A stretch of 64,000 nt of DNA from Lachnospiraceae bacterium (GTDB taxonomy: Bacteria > Bacillota > Clostridia > Lachnospirales > Lachnospiraceae): positions 50,265 through 114,264 of the forward strand of contig JAEEUS010000005.1 in NCBI GenBank assembly GCA_016290615.1. Direction: 5' to 3'. How positions within the stretch are numbered: position 1 is the first letter of the stretch; each line of letters begins with the position of its first letter. A program made the translations under genes and the position numbers. This document shows positions 37,103 to 45,140 of the stretch, one piece after another. Below the pieces are notes generated by a model. It saw only the letters and a list, made by a program, of their open reading frames with translations, did not search any database and was not told the origin of the DNA.

Positions 37103-38469
37103 AGAAATGCTTTTCAGAAATAAAAAACAAGGGAATATCGCTCAGACATTTTAACATTGTGATGCTAGTGATCGCATTGCTGATATCGGCAGTATTGATC
37201 TTTGCCATGAACAGGACCAATGCACTGTACAAGGTCACAAGTGAAGCAACCGATGATCTGATTGAATGGAGAAGCAGTGCATACGAACTTCAGATAGCAT
37301 CGGATTATCTTACCGATCAGATGAGATCTTTTGTTATTACGGGAGACAAGCAGTATCTTGATAATTACTTAGAAGAAGCTTATGTTACGAAAAGAAGAGA
37401 TAAAGCTCTCAGTATCCTGGAGAAAAATCTTGCTGATACAAAACCTGTGATAGCTCTGGCTCAGGCGATGGATGTTTCAATGAAACTGATGGACAGAGAG
37501 TACTACAGTGCCAGACTTGCCCTGGATGCGTACGGATACTCGCAGGATGAATATCCGCCGGAAGTCATGAATGTATTTTTGACAGAACATGATGAAGCAT
37601 TGAGTGAGCAGGAAAAACTTGATCTTGCCATGGATATGCTCTTTGATGATGAGTATCGAAAAAGCAAGGATGAGATATCCGAGTCAATGCAGAAATGTCT
37701 TGATGAGCTAGTTGGAATAATCGATGAAAAAAAGATCGAAAATGCTTCCAGAATGAAAAGACAGGTTGTGATAGAACATTTACTCACAGTCATGATGATC
37801 GTCATTCTTCTTGGCATTGTATTTCTAACAGGATATCTTGTACTCATTCCACTTAAAAAAGCGGTAGAGAAAATCCGTGAAGATGAGATTATAGACGTCA
37901 GGGGTGCATACGAGATAAGATTCCTCGCACGAACATATAATCTGATGAATCGAGTCAGTCGTGAGAGCAAGGAAAAGCTTGAGTATGAAGCAACCCACGA
38001 TCCGCTTACAGGACTCTATAACAGGCGCGGATATGATTTCCTGCTAAACAATGTTGATATAGAATCATCTGCTTTTTTACTGATCGATCTGGATAAGTTT
38101 AAAAGCATAAATGATACCTACGGCCACGATGTTGGCGACAAGTCACTTACAAAAGTAGCCAGAATACTGCACAGGAGCTTCAGGGCTCAGGATTTTGTCT
38201 GCCGTATCGGCGGAGATGAATTCGCTATCATAATGATACATGCGGAGTCGCAGCTGACAGGAAGAATACAGAACAAGATTCACGAGATCAACGAACAGTT
38301 AAAGATTTCCGCTGCAGATGAAGGACTGCCACCGATATCATTGAGCGTTGGAGTTGTGTTCGGAGACCAGAATTATTCGTTTGATGAGATATTCAGGGAA
38401 GCTGATAAAGCACTCTATAAGGCTAAAGAAGACGAGAACAGAGAAGTTGTATTTGCTGATGCAATCTAA
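37099..38469 (+). CDS. Membrane diguanylate cyclase (GGDEF)
   Basis: The 456-residue protein has an N-terminal helix (about 19-37), an extracellular helical sensor of about 180 residues resembling CHASE3-type bundles, and a second helix (about 233-253). The GGDEF domain follows, with the active motif GGDEF at 371-375. An intact I-site, RAQD (362-365), is placed five residues before it. The enzyme should make c-di-GMP from GTP and be inhibited by its product. DPLTGLYNRRGYDFLL and YGHDVGD are also present. It is coupled to the flavoprotein by ATGA and followed 14 bases later by GH51. Confidence 0.95.
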   Translation: MKKCFSEIKNKGISLRHFNIVMLVIALLISAVLIFAMNRTNALYKVTSEATDDLIEWRSSAYELQIASDYLTDQMRSFVITGDKQYLDNYLEEAYVTKRRDKALSILEKNLADTKPVIALAQAMDVSMKLMDREYYSARLALDAYGYSQDEYPPEVMNVFLTEHDEALSEQEKLDLAMDMLFDDEYRKSKDEISESMQKCLDELVGIIDEKKIENASRMKRQVVIEHLLTVMMIVILLGIVFLTGYLVLIPLKKAVEKIREDEIIDVRGAYEIRFLARTYNLMNRVSRESKEKLEYEATHDPLTGLYNRRGYDFLLNNVDIESSAFLLIDLDKFKSINDTYGHDVGDKSLTKVARILHRSFRAQDFVCRIGGDEFAIIMIHAESQLTGRIQNKIHEINEQLKISAADEGLPPISLSVGVVFGDQNYSFDEIFREADKALYKAKEDENREVVFADAI

Positions 38470-38483
38470 GGGAGGAATACTAC

Positions 38484-39986
38484 ATGATAAAACTTACTAT
38501 TCATGAAAACGAAGATAAGGGTACCATCAGTCCCGAGATCTACGGACATTTTTCGGAGCATCTGGGCAGATGTATTTATGAAGGCCTTTTTGTAGGAGAG
38601 GATAGCGAAATACCAAACAAAAAGGGTATGAGAAGTGATGTTGTCGATGCTCTCAAGGATATGAAACTCCCAGTTTTAAGATGGCCCGGAGGATGCTTTG
38701 CGGACGAATATCACTGGAAAGACGGCATAGGTCCCAAAGAAAACAGAAAGCGTATGGTCAATACCAACTGGGGCGGAGTTGTAGAAGATAACAGTTTTGG
38801 TACTCATGAGTATTTTGAACTTTGTGATCAGCTCGGATGCAAAACATATATCAACGGAAATGTCGGTTCGGGGACTGTCCAGGAAATGGCTGAATGGATC
38901 GAATATATGACATTTGACGGCGAATCACCGCTTGCCAATGAAAGAAGAAAAAACGGACATGACAAGCCATGGAGAGTCGATTACTTCGGAGTCGGAAATG
39001 AAAACTGGGGATGCGGAGGAAACATGCATCCTGAGTATTACGCTGATGTATACAGAAGATATCAGTCATTTGTAAAGAATTATGACAAGGATAAGCCGAT
39101 AAACAGGATAGCATGCGGTCCGTCTGATTTTGATTATGACTGGACTGAAAAGCTGTTAAACAGACTGTTTACCAGATGCTTTGATCATCTTCACGGAAAT
39201 CTTGAGGGAATATCTCTGCATTATTACACATTGCCTCATGACTGGGATCATAAGGGTGATGCGGTGAAGTTTACAGAGGATGAATGGTATATAACTCTTA
39301 ACAAGACCCTTAAGATGGATGAGATAATAACCAAGCACTGCAATATCATGGATAAGTACGATCCCAAGAAGATACTCGCGCTTATTGTTGATGAATGGGG
39401 ATGCTGGTTTGATGTTGAAGAGGGTACCAATCCCGGATTCCTTTATCAGCAGAATACAATGAGAGATGCTCTTGTTGCTGGAATAAATCTAAACATCTTC
39501 AACAAGCATTGTGACAGGGTACGTATGGCAAATATTGCCCAGACGGTAAACGTTCTTCAGTCTGTAATACTCACAGAGGGCAAGAAGATGGTGCTCACCC
39601 CGACTTATCATGTATTCCGTATGTTTAAGTACCATCAGGATTCTAAGCTTTTAAACAGCTTCCTTACCGGAGTAGATGAGACTGGTATAGATGAGTACAA
39701 GGTGCCTGAAGTGACCGAATCTGTATCTAAGAGCAAGGATGGAACGGTAAACATCACTCTCAATAATCTTACTCTTGATTCAGATAAGGAAATAGATATC
39801 AGCTTTGATGAACTTGAGGCCAAGGATATAGAGGCATATATCGTAACGGGAGCGATGGATGCTCATAATACATTTGATAATGCCGATGTTGTGACAACTG
39901 AAGAGTTTACAGGATTTAAGGCTGACGGCAAGAATATCAAAGTTACACTTCCCGCTAGATCGGTAGTGCTCATCAGAGTTAAATGA
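38484..39986 (+). CDS. abfA: Alpha-L-arabinofuranosidase, GH51
   Basis: The 500-residue enzyme is a full-length GH51. ISPEIYGHFSEHLGRCIYEG begins the barrel, RWPGGCFADEYHW follows, the acid/base Glu173 lies in GNENWG and the nucleophile Glu304 lies in VDEWG. The last 120 residues form the family's C-terminal beta domain. It has no signal peptide, so it acts inside the cell on short arabino-oligosaccharides, removing alpha-L-arabinofuranosyl units from arabinan or arabinoxylan fragments. The ribosome site GGGAGG precedes the ATG. It lies at the end of an operon with regulatory genes, not in a visible polysaccharide-use locus. Confidence 0.96.
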   Translation: MIKLTIHENEDKGTISPEIYGHFSEHLGRCIYEGLFVGEDSEIPNKKGMRSDVVDALKDMKLPVLRWPGGCFADEYHWKDGIGPKENRKRMVNTNWGGVVEDNSFGTHEYFELCDQLGCKTYINGNVGSGTVQEMAEWIEYMTFDGESPLANERRKNGHDKPWRVDYFGVGNENWGCGGNMHPEYYADVYRRYQSFVKNYDKDKPINRIACGPSDFDYDWTEKLLNRLFTRCFDHLHGNLEGISLHYYTLPHDWDHKGDAVKFTEDEWYITLNKTLKMDEIITKHCNIMDKYDPKKILALIVDEWGCWFDVEEGTNPGFLYQQNTMRDALVAGINLNIFNKHCDRVRMANIAQTVNVLQSVILTEGKKMVLTPTYHVFRMFKYHQDSKLLNSFLTGVDETGIDEYKVPEVTESVSKSKDGTVNITLNNLTLDSDKEIDISFDELEAKDIEAYIVTGAMDAHNTFDNADVVTTEEFTGFKADGKNIKVTLPARSVVLIRVK

Positions 39987-39990
39987 TCAG

Positions 39991-40245
39991 ATGGAAAGCA
40001 GAAGAAAGCCATGCAGACTGTGTCTGTTAAAAGATATTGATCCAAAGGAATATGAAAACAGGATAAAGCGTGTTATCGATCTTATGGATCAGAAAGAAAA
40101 AGCATCTGATGATGAGTATGAGAGCAGACTTAATGTCTGCAGGACATGTTCTTATCTTAAGGATGCATTCTGCGGTGCATGCGGCTGCTACGTGGAGCTC
40201 AGATGCATTAAGAAAAACGCAAAATGTCCTTATGAGTACTGGTGA
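39991..40245 (+). CDS. Small Cys-rich protein (DUF6171-like)
   Basis: The 84-residue protein has nine Cys in a regular pattern: CRLCLL at the start, CRTCSYLKD, CGACGCYVELRC and a final CPYEYW. This suggests one or two zinc or iron sites. It looks like the DUF6171 group of small Firmicute proteins, though that name is from memory and unverified. It begins four bases after the GH51 stop, so it is cotranscribed. Its stop codon directly abuts the stop codon of the convergent gene. Confidence 0.78.
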   Translation: MESRRKPCRLCLLKDIDPKEYENRIKRVIDLMDQKEKASDDEYESRLNVCRTCSYLKDAFCGACGCYVELRCIKKNAKCPYEYW

Positions 40246-41310
40246 TCAGAAATTCATATTTGAGATATACATATCATTAAAATCAGGGAGATTTGCTAAA
40301 TAGATCTCCTTGATTTTTTTATATGATAAGAATTCTTCAAGCTCTATATTACCAAGCAGGGTTCCTTTTAACGAAGTATTACCTACCGCTATTGCATTTT
40401 CTTTAAACCATTCAGGAAACATTCCGAGTCTTATACAGCTTGAGATATTTAGATTGTAGCCAAAATTCCCGGCTATATATATACGCAACGTATTCTTGAG
40501 GCTGTTATCTATCTGAGCGGTCAGAAGATCGATACCTGTTCTGACAGCGGATTTTGCCATCTGAAAATCTCTGATCTTTTTCTGTGAAAAATGTATGTTG
40601 CGGGAATCATAGCCACTATCAAAGTATTCATCGTTTAGCAGACCGGTCTCATCCATTACATTTAATAAAAGCATGTCTGAAAGAGCGTCTATGGCATCAC
40701 TTGCATGACCCGGGGCACAGGTTTCAAAAGCTGGGCCGGCGGCAGCTGATGTGATATAGATCTCACTGCCGACAGTCAATACCATTTCCGCATTTGTACC
40801 CATATCTATAAACAGATAGTCATCACATGAGGGAAGTGTCTTTAAACCGCTGTATATATCACCTCCGACAAAAGCAGAGAAACCTTGAGTTATGTTAACT
40901 GGAAACGATATCCCATCTGTCAGTCCAAGCAGGCTGGATTCACTTTTTATGGATTCTGTGTGTACAGGTGAAAACGGATATTTGCCGAGGTTTTCACAGT
41001 CATAGTTCATAAGTATATGGACCATGGTTGTATTAGCTGCGATACTGATGTTGTTTATATCTGCTGTCGTTATCACAGATTTTGCTGTAATGATATCGAT
41101 ATCCTGTTTAAGCACATCTTTGAGGGTAGTACTCATAAGATCGAGTTTTCCCTCGCAGGCACGAGATATACGTGTCATCACATCCAGACCGAAACTTGAA
41201 AGAGGGTTTTTTCGCGATATTGAATAAACGATCTTTCCGTGGTCATCTGCAAGTGCATATTCAATATTTGTTGTTCCGATATCTATTCCCAAAGTGTACA
41301 TCATAAACAC
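40246..41310 (-). CDS. RACo-like ASKHA-domain protein (no ferredoxin domain)
   Basis: The 354-residue protein has an ASKHA ATPase fold: phosphate-1 motif GIDIGTTNIEYALADD, a middle VPxNI-like ISFPVNITQGFSAFVGGDIYSG, and phosphate-2 LFIDMGTNAEMVLTV. AGPAFETCAPGH is characteristic of the RACo/DUF4445 group, which reactivates corrinoid proteins by ATP-driven electron transfer. Unlike RACo proper, it lacks the N-terminal 2Fe-2S domain and is about half the length. No corrinoid protein or methyltransferase gene is nearby. The GTG at 41310 is the track start; ATG at 41304 or 41301 is as likely, and no clear ribosome site decides. Confidence 0.82.
   Translation of the reverse strand: MFMMYTLGIDIGTTNIEYALADDHGKIVYSISRKNPLSSFGLDVMTRISRACEGKLDLMSTTLKDVLKQDIDIITAKSVITTADINNISIAANTTMVHILMNYDCENLGKYPFSPVHTESIKSESSLLGLTDGISFPVNITQGFSAFVGGDIYSGLKTLPSCDDYLFIDMGTNAEMVLTVGSEIYITSAAAGPAFETCAPGHASDAIDALSDMLLLNVMDETGLLNDEYFDSGYDSRNIHFSQKKIRDFQMAKSAVRTGIDLLTAQIDNSLKNTLRIYIAGNFGYNLNISSCIRLGMFPEWFKENAIAVGNTSLKGTLLGNIELEEFLSYKKIKEIYLANLPDFNDMYISNMNF
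40279..40320 (+). terminator. Plus-strand terminator inside the convergent gene
   Basis: AAAATCAGGGAGAT (40279-40292) pairs over 14 positions with ATCTCCTTGATTTT (40304-40317), with one G-T pair. T residues run to 40320. It lies within the 3' coding end of the minus-strand ASKHA gene and would end the GH51 operon. Confidence 0.88.
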
Positions 41311-41331
41311 AATTATAAATGGCCGCTAACA

Positions 41332-41360
41332 TTGTTTCAAGCTTAAAACTATGGTAAAAT
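41332..41360 (+). promoter_or_regulatory. Promoter of the barnase-barstar unit
   Basis: TTGTTT (41332-41337) and TAAAAT (41355-41360) are 17 bases apart, with TGG before the -10 as an extended element. Confidence 0.65.
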
Positions 41361-41409
41361 CAATGGTTGAGCAACTCATGATATTTGTTCGGATGGAGGC
41401 TTTAGATCC

Positions 41410-42039
41410 ATGAAAAAACATTTAAGGATTATCATACTTTTGCTTCTGTGTCTGATGGCTGTATCCTGCTCAAAGAAAAAGCCGCAGACGCCTGAAACAA
41501 TAGTGGACATAGAAGTAGCCAAGCCTACAGTTGAGGTAGAGGTAGCAAAACCTACAATCGAGGTTGAGGTAGAAAAGCCAACGGTAGAAGTTGATGTGCC
41601 AGAACCCACTGTGGAAATTGAAGTAGCCGAACCGACAGTAGAAGTCGAGGTGGAAGAGCCAACAGTAGAAGTTGATGAACCGATCGTCAGTATAGATGAG
41701 AACGGGACTTACACTTCAAGGGATGATGTAGCATTATACATAAACACATATGGCAAGCTGCCTTCTAACTTCATCACAAAGAAAGAAGCTAAAAAACTCG
41801 GTTGGGAAGGCGGATCCCTTGAGGAATATGCGCCGGGAAAGAGCATAGGAGGAGATTACTTCGGGAATTACGAGGAACTTCTGCCTGAGAAAAAGGGGCG
41901 TGAATATCATGAATGTGATATTGATACCAAAGGAAAGAAAAAGCGCGGAGCAAAACGAATAATCTATTCAAATGACGGCTTGATATATTATACGGATGAT
42001 CATTACAAGACATTCACACTGCTATATGGTGAAGAGTAG
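41410..42039 (+). CDS. Barnase-like ribonuclease lipoprotein with repeat spacer
   Basis: The 209-residue product begins with a lipoprotein signal ending at the lipobox VSC (Cys at about 20). A spacer of six nine-residue acidic repeats follows (residues about 37-90, consensus xxPTVEVEV), then a barnase-type guanyl-specific RNase domain (about 98-209). NTYGKLPSNFITKKEAKKLG and GKSIGGDYFGNYE match barnase closely. The catalytic residues are conserved: Glu168 (barnase E73), Arg183 (R87) and His198 (H102). It should be anchored on the outer membrane face and displayed through the wall. The barstar gene follows 17 bases later. A role in attacking neighbours or degrading external RNA is inference. 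Confidence 0.93.
   Translation: MKKHLRIIILLLLCLMAVSCSKKKPQTPETIVDIEVAKPTVEVEVAKPTIEVEVEKPTVEVDVPEPTVEIEVAEPTVEVEVEEPTVEVDEPIVSIDENGTYTSRDDVALYINTYGKLPSNFITKKEAKKLGWEGGSLEEYAPGKSIGGDYFGNYEELLPEKKGREYHECDIDTKGKKKRGAKRIIYSNDGLIYYTDDHYKTFTLLYGEE
41518..41679 (+). repeat. Six 27-bp coding repeats in the barnase spacer
   Basis: Six tandem units of nine codons encode AKPTVEVEV-like blocks. Units differ at the DNA level but keep the Pro-Thr and Glu-Val core. It is a coding repeat, not CRISPR, and could vary in copy number between strains. Confidence 0.85.
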
Positions 42040-42056
42040 ATACACTGGTGAGAAAT

Positions 42057-42347
42057 ATGAAGAAAAATGAGAAAGAAAACATATATGAGATTGATCTTTC
42101 GGGGATATTCTCGGTAGAGGAGATGCAGGAGCTGCTTAGAGAAAAGCTGCCGCTCCCGGCATATTACGGTGGTACGCTTGATGCATTATATGATGTACTG
42201 ACGGACGAAGGTATGAACTGGTCCATTCTGATAACCGGAACAGACGATGCCGAAGCGATACTTGGCAAATATATGAGAAACTTCAGGAAGATGTGTAAAA
42301 GGGTCAATGCTGAATCCGGCATTGAGCGCATCAAATTTGAGGACTAA
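42057..42347 (+). CDS. Barstar-family RNase inhibitor
   Basis: The track begins at GTG 42048; ATG at 42057 is preferred because GGTGAG sits five bases upstream, giving 96 residues. LPLPAYYGGTLDALYDVLT closely matches the inhibitory helix region of barstar (YYGxNLDALWDCLT type), including both Asp residues that contact barnase. There is no signal peptide, so it protects the cytoplasm from the RNase encoded just upstream. The two genes form a toxin-immunity pair. Confidence 0.95.
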   Translation: MKKNEKENIYEIDLSGIFSVEEMQELLREKLPLPAYYGGTLDALYDVLTDEGMNWSILITGTDDAEAILGKYMRNFRKMCKRVNAESGIERIKFED

Positions 42348-42361
42348 AGAGATATCTTAAC

Positions 42362-43726
42362 ATGAAATTCGACAATCAGTACGACATGATGACAAAGCAG
42401 CCAGTTCCGAGTCTGATCCTTAAGCTTGGACTGCCGACTACTATCAGCATGCTCGTAACAAGTATATACAACATGGCTGATTCCTATTTTGTCGGAAAGA
42501 TAGGAACATCGGCCAGCGGAGCGACCGGCATAGTTTTCGGACTTATGGCCATACTTCAGGCAGTGGGCTTTATGTTCGGACATGGAGCCGGAAGCATAAT
42601 CAGCAGAAGACTCGGTGCCAGGGATATAGAAAATGCCAGAAAATTCTCGGCAACAAGCTTTTATTCAGCACTGATCGCAGGTTTTTTGATACTTATTATC
42701 GGAATGACCTTTATAACGCCTCTGATGAGGCTTTTGGGAAGTACGGATACGATACTGCCATATGCAAAGACGTACGCAACATGCATACTGATCGCTGCAC
42801 CTGCAATGGTATCAAGCTGCGTGATGAACAATATCCTAAGATATGAGGGACGAGCCTTCTTTGCCATGATCGGACTTACATCCGGCGGAATAATCAATAT
42901 TTTCTTGGATGCCTTTTTTATGGTCTATCTGGGCATGGGAATAGAGGGTGCAGGTATGGCTACAGCCATAAGCCAGTACATCTCATGGACCATACTTTTA
43001 TCAATGTTCATCAGGAAAAAGACTCAGAGCTCTTTTGCGATAAAATATGTAAGATTCGATCTTGCGACACTGTCAGATGTTATTACAACAGGACTGCCCA
43101 GTCTTGCAAGACAGGGTCTTGGCAGCATATCTACAATGCTTCTAAACAATACAGCCGGAATATACGGTGATGCAGCTATTGCGGCAATGAGTATAGTCGG
43201 CAGGATAAGCATGTTCATATTCAGTGTAGCCCTTGGTATAGGACAGGGATTTCAGCCAGTTGCCGGATTTAATTTCGGAGCCAAGAAGTATTCACGTGTC
43301 AAGAAGGGATTCTTCTTTACATTTGTATTCGGAACAGTGCTGTTGGGATTTGTGGCAACAGTGATATTTATTCATGCAAAGGAATGCGTACAGATATTCA
43401 GAGATGATCCGAATGTAGTTGAGATAGGCTCGCTTGCGATGAGAGCACAGTGCATAGCACTTTTATTTGTTCCGATGCAGGTATGCTGCAACATGATGTT
43501 CCAGAGTATAGGTTATAAAGCAACGGCGACGTTTCTGTCAACACTGCGAAATGGTGTATGCTTTATCCCGATCCTTTTAATAACCAGCAGGATAATGGGA
43601 CTGAGAGGCGTTCAGATCTCACAGTCATCGGCTGATATTCTTACTTTCTTTATAGCCATACCGTTTGCGGTGTCGTTCTTTGCGAGACTGCCAGAGGATG
43701 AGGAAGAATGGATACAAGATTCATAA
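42362..43726 (+). CDS. MATE-family efflux transporter
   Basis: The 454-residue protein has about 12 membrane helices in two similar halves. It begins with LILKLGLPTTISMLVTSIYNMADSYFVG and GHGAGSIISRRLGARD, standard MATE text, and the second half has QGFQPVAGFNFGAKKY. It should export drugs or cationic compounds using Na+ or H+. It begins 14 bases after the barstar gene, so the two may be cotranscribed by chance. It overlaps tcdA by 19 bases. Confidence 0.95.
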   Translation: MKFDNQYDMMTKQPVPSLILKLGLPTTISMLVTSIYNMADSYFVGKIGTSASGATGIVFGLMAILQAVGFMFGHGAGSIISRRLGARDIENARKFSATSFYSALIAGFLILIIGMTFITPLMRLLGSTDTILPYAKTYATCILIAAPAMVSSCVMNNILRYEGRAFFAMIGLTSGGIINIFLDAFFMVYLGMGIEGAGMATAISQYISWTILLSMFIRKKTQSSFAIKYVRFDLATLSDVITTGLPSLARQGLGSISTMLLNNTAGIYGDAAIAAMSIVGRISMFIFSVALGIGQGFQPVAGFNFGAKKYSRVKKGFFFTFVFGTVLLGFVATVIFIHAKECVQIFRDDPNVVEIGSLAMRAQCIALLFVPMQVCCNMMFQSIGYKATATFLSTLRNGVCFIPILLITSRIMGLRGVQISQSSADILTFFIAIPFAVSFFARLPEDEEEWIQDS

Positions 43727-44397
43727 GGACCAAACTGCTGATAGGCAGTGAAAAAATGGATATCCTAAAACAGAAACATGTTGCCGTATTCGGAGTCGGC
43801 GGAGTAGGCGGATACGTATGTGAGGCCCTGGCCAGATGCGGTGTCGGGAATTTTACAATCGTTGACAGGGATACGGTAAACGAATCAAACATAAACAGAC
43901 AGATAATAGCTCTTTCAAGTACAGTCGGCCGGGCAAAGGTTGATGTAATGAAGGAGAGAATGCGCGACATAAACCCCGATGTAAGGGTTGAAGCCTGTAA
44001 GGTATTCTATCTCCCTCAAAATGCATCAGAGTTTGATTTTACGAAATACGATTACGTTGTGGATGCTGTAGATACGGTTACAGCCAAGCTTCAGCTGATA
44101 ACCGCGGCAAAAGAAGCAAATGTTCCTGTAATAAGCAGTATGGGAGCAGGAAACAAGCTAGACCCTTCACAGTTTAGGATAGCGGATATAAGCAAGACGA
44201 GTGTCTGTCCTCTTGCAAAGGTAATGAGACGTGAACTTAAAAGCAGAGGGATAAAAAACGTTAAATGTGTTTATTCTACTGAGGAAGCAATAAAGCATGA
44301 GGGAACGGAGATAGGCAGTATCGCATTTGTTCCTTCTGTGGCAGGTTTGATGATAGCATCAGAAGTGATAAAGGATCTTATCGATCAGGATAAATAA
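43708..44397 (+). CDS. tcdA: tRNA threonylcarbamoyladenosine dehydratase TcdA
   Basis: The 229-residue product is a ThiF/MoeB/E1-like protein of the TcdA (CsdL/YgdL) subgroup. VAVFGVGGVGGYVCEALARCG is the nucleotide-binding loop, DRDTVNESNINRQIIAL follows, and MGAGNKLDPSQFRIADISKT is typical of TcdA. It uses ATP to cyclise t6A37 of ANN-reading tRNAs to ct6A. The start overlaps the MATE gene by 19 bases. Confidence 0.94.
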   Translation: MDTRFIRTKLLIGSEKMDILKQKHVAVFGVGGVGGYVCEALARCGVGNFTIVDRDTVNESNINRQIIALSSTVGRAKVDVMKERMRDINPDVRVEACKVFYLPQNASEFDFTKYDYVVDAVDTVTAKLQLITAAKEANVPVISSMGAGNKLDPSQFRIADISKTSVCPLAKVMRRELKSRGIKNVKCVYSTEEAIKHEGTEIGSIAFVPSVAGLMIASEVIKDLIDQDK

Positions 44398-44411
44398 GTT
44401 TACATAACATA

Positions 44412-45140
44412 ATGAATACAGAAGAGAAAACAAGACTGAACAAGTACATAGCTGAATGCGGAGTATGTTCCAGACGTGAGGCTGACAGGCTCATAGAAGC
44501 CGGAAAAGTGACGGTAAACGGAAAACCTGCGGATATGGGTGTTAAGGTTTCCGCTGCGGACGAAGTCATTGTAAACGGGAAAAAACTCGGCAAAAAGGAA
44601 GAAAAGGTGGTTCTGGCATATTATAAGCCGATCGGTATCACATGTACCGAGAAGGACAGGTTTGCAGACAGGACATTAAAGGATGCATTTGATTATCCTG
44701 TAAGAGTCACTTATGCGGGCAGGCTTGACAGAGAAACCGAAGGATTGCTGCTTATGACAAATGACGGAGAACTCATCAACAGACTCATGAAGGGCAGCAA
44801 TGAACATGAGAAGGAGTATTACGTTAAGGTCACTAAAGAGCTCGCACCGGACTTTAGGGAAAAGATGGAAAAGGGAGTATTTTTAAGCGAGTTAAACAGA
44901 AAGACCAAGCCGTGCAGAGTGGAGATCATCGGACCATATACCTTTAAGATAATCCTTACTCAGGGACTTAACAGACAGATAAGGCGAATGTGTTCTGAAC
45001 TCGGATATAAGGTAAACGCGCTGCAAAGGGTAAGAGTTGCCAACATCTCTCTGGGCAAACTTAGGCCCGGAACATTCAGAAAGCTGACAAAGGAAGAAAA
45101 GGCTGAGCTATACAGAATAGTAGGTATGTCACATGAATAG
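44412..45140 (+). CDS. rluF: 23S rRNA pseudouridine synthase, RluF-like
   Basis: The 242-residue protein has an N-terminal S4 RNA-binding domain (RLNKYIAECGVCSRREADRLIE) and an RsuA/RluB-type catalytic domain. The catalytic Asp106 lies in GRLDRETEGLLLMTNDGE. NEHEKEYYVKV and LTQGLNRQIRRMCSELGYKV are closest to RluF, which modifies U2604 (and a tRNA-Tyr position) in E. coli. Target position here is inferred from similarity. It overlaps ligA by eight bases. Confidence 0.92.
   Translation: MNTEEKTRLNKYIAECGVCSRREADRLIEAGKVTVNGKPADMGVKVSAADEVIVNGKKLGKKEEKVVLAYYKPIGITCTEKDRFADRTLKDAFDYPVRVTYAGRLDRETEGLLLMTNDGELINRLMKGSNEHEKEYYVKVTKELAPDFREKMEKGVFLSELNRKTKPCRVEIIGPYTFKIILTQGLNRQIRRMCSELGYKVNALQRVRVANISLGKLRPGTFRKLTKEEKAELYRIVGMSHE

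Noticed and set aside
41518-41679. Tandem 27-bp repeats considered as CRISPR or VNTR
   Set aside because: Units are adjacent with no spacers and encode an in-frame protein stalk, so CRISPR is excluded; kept only as a coding repeat.
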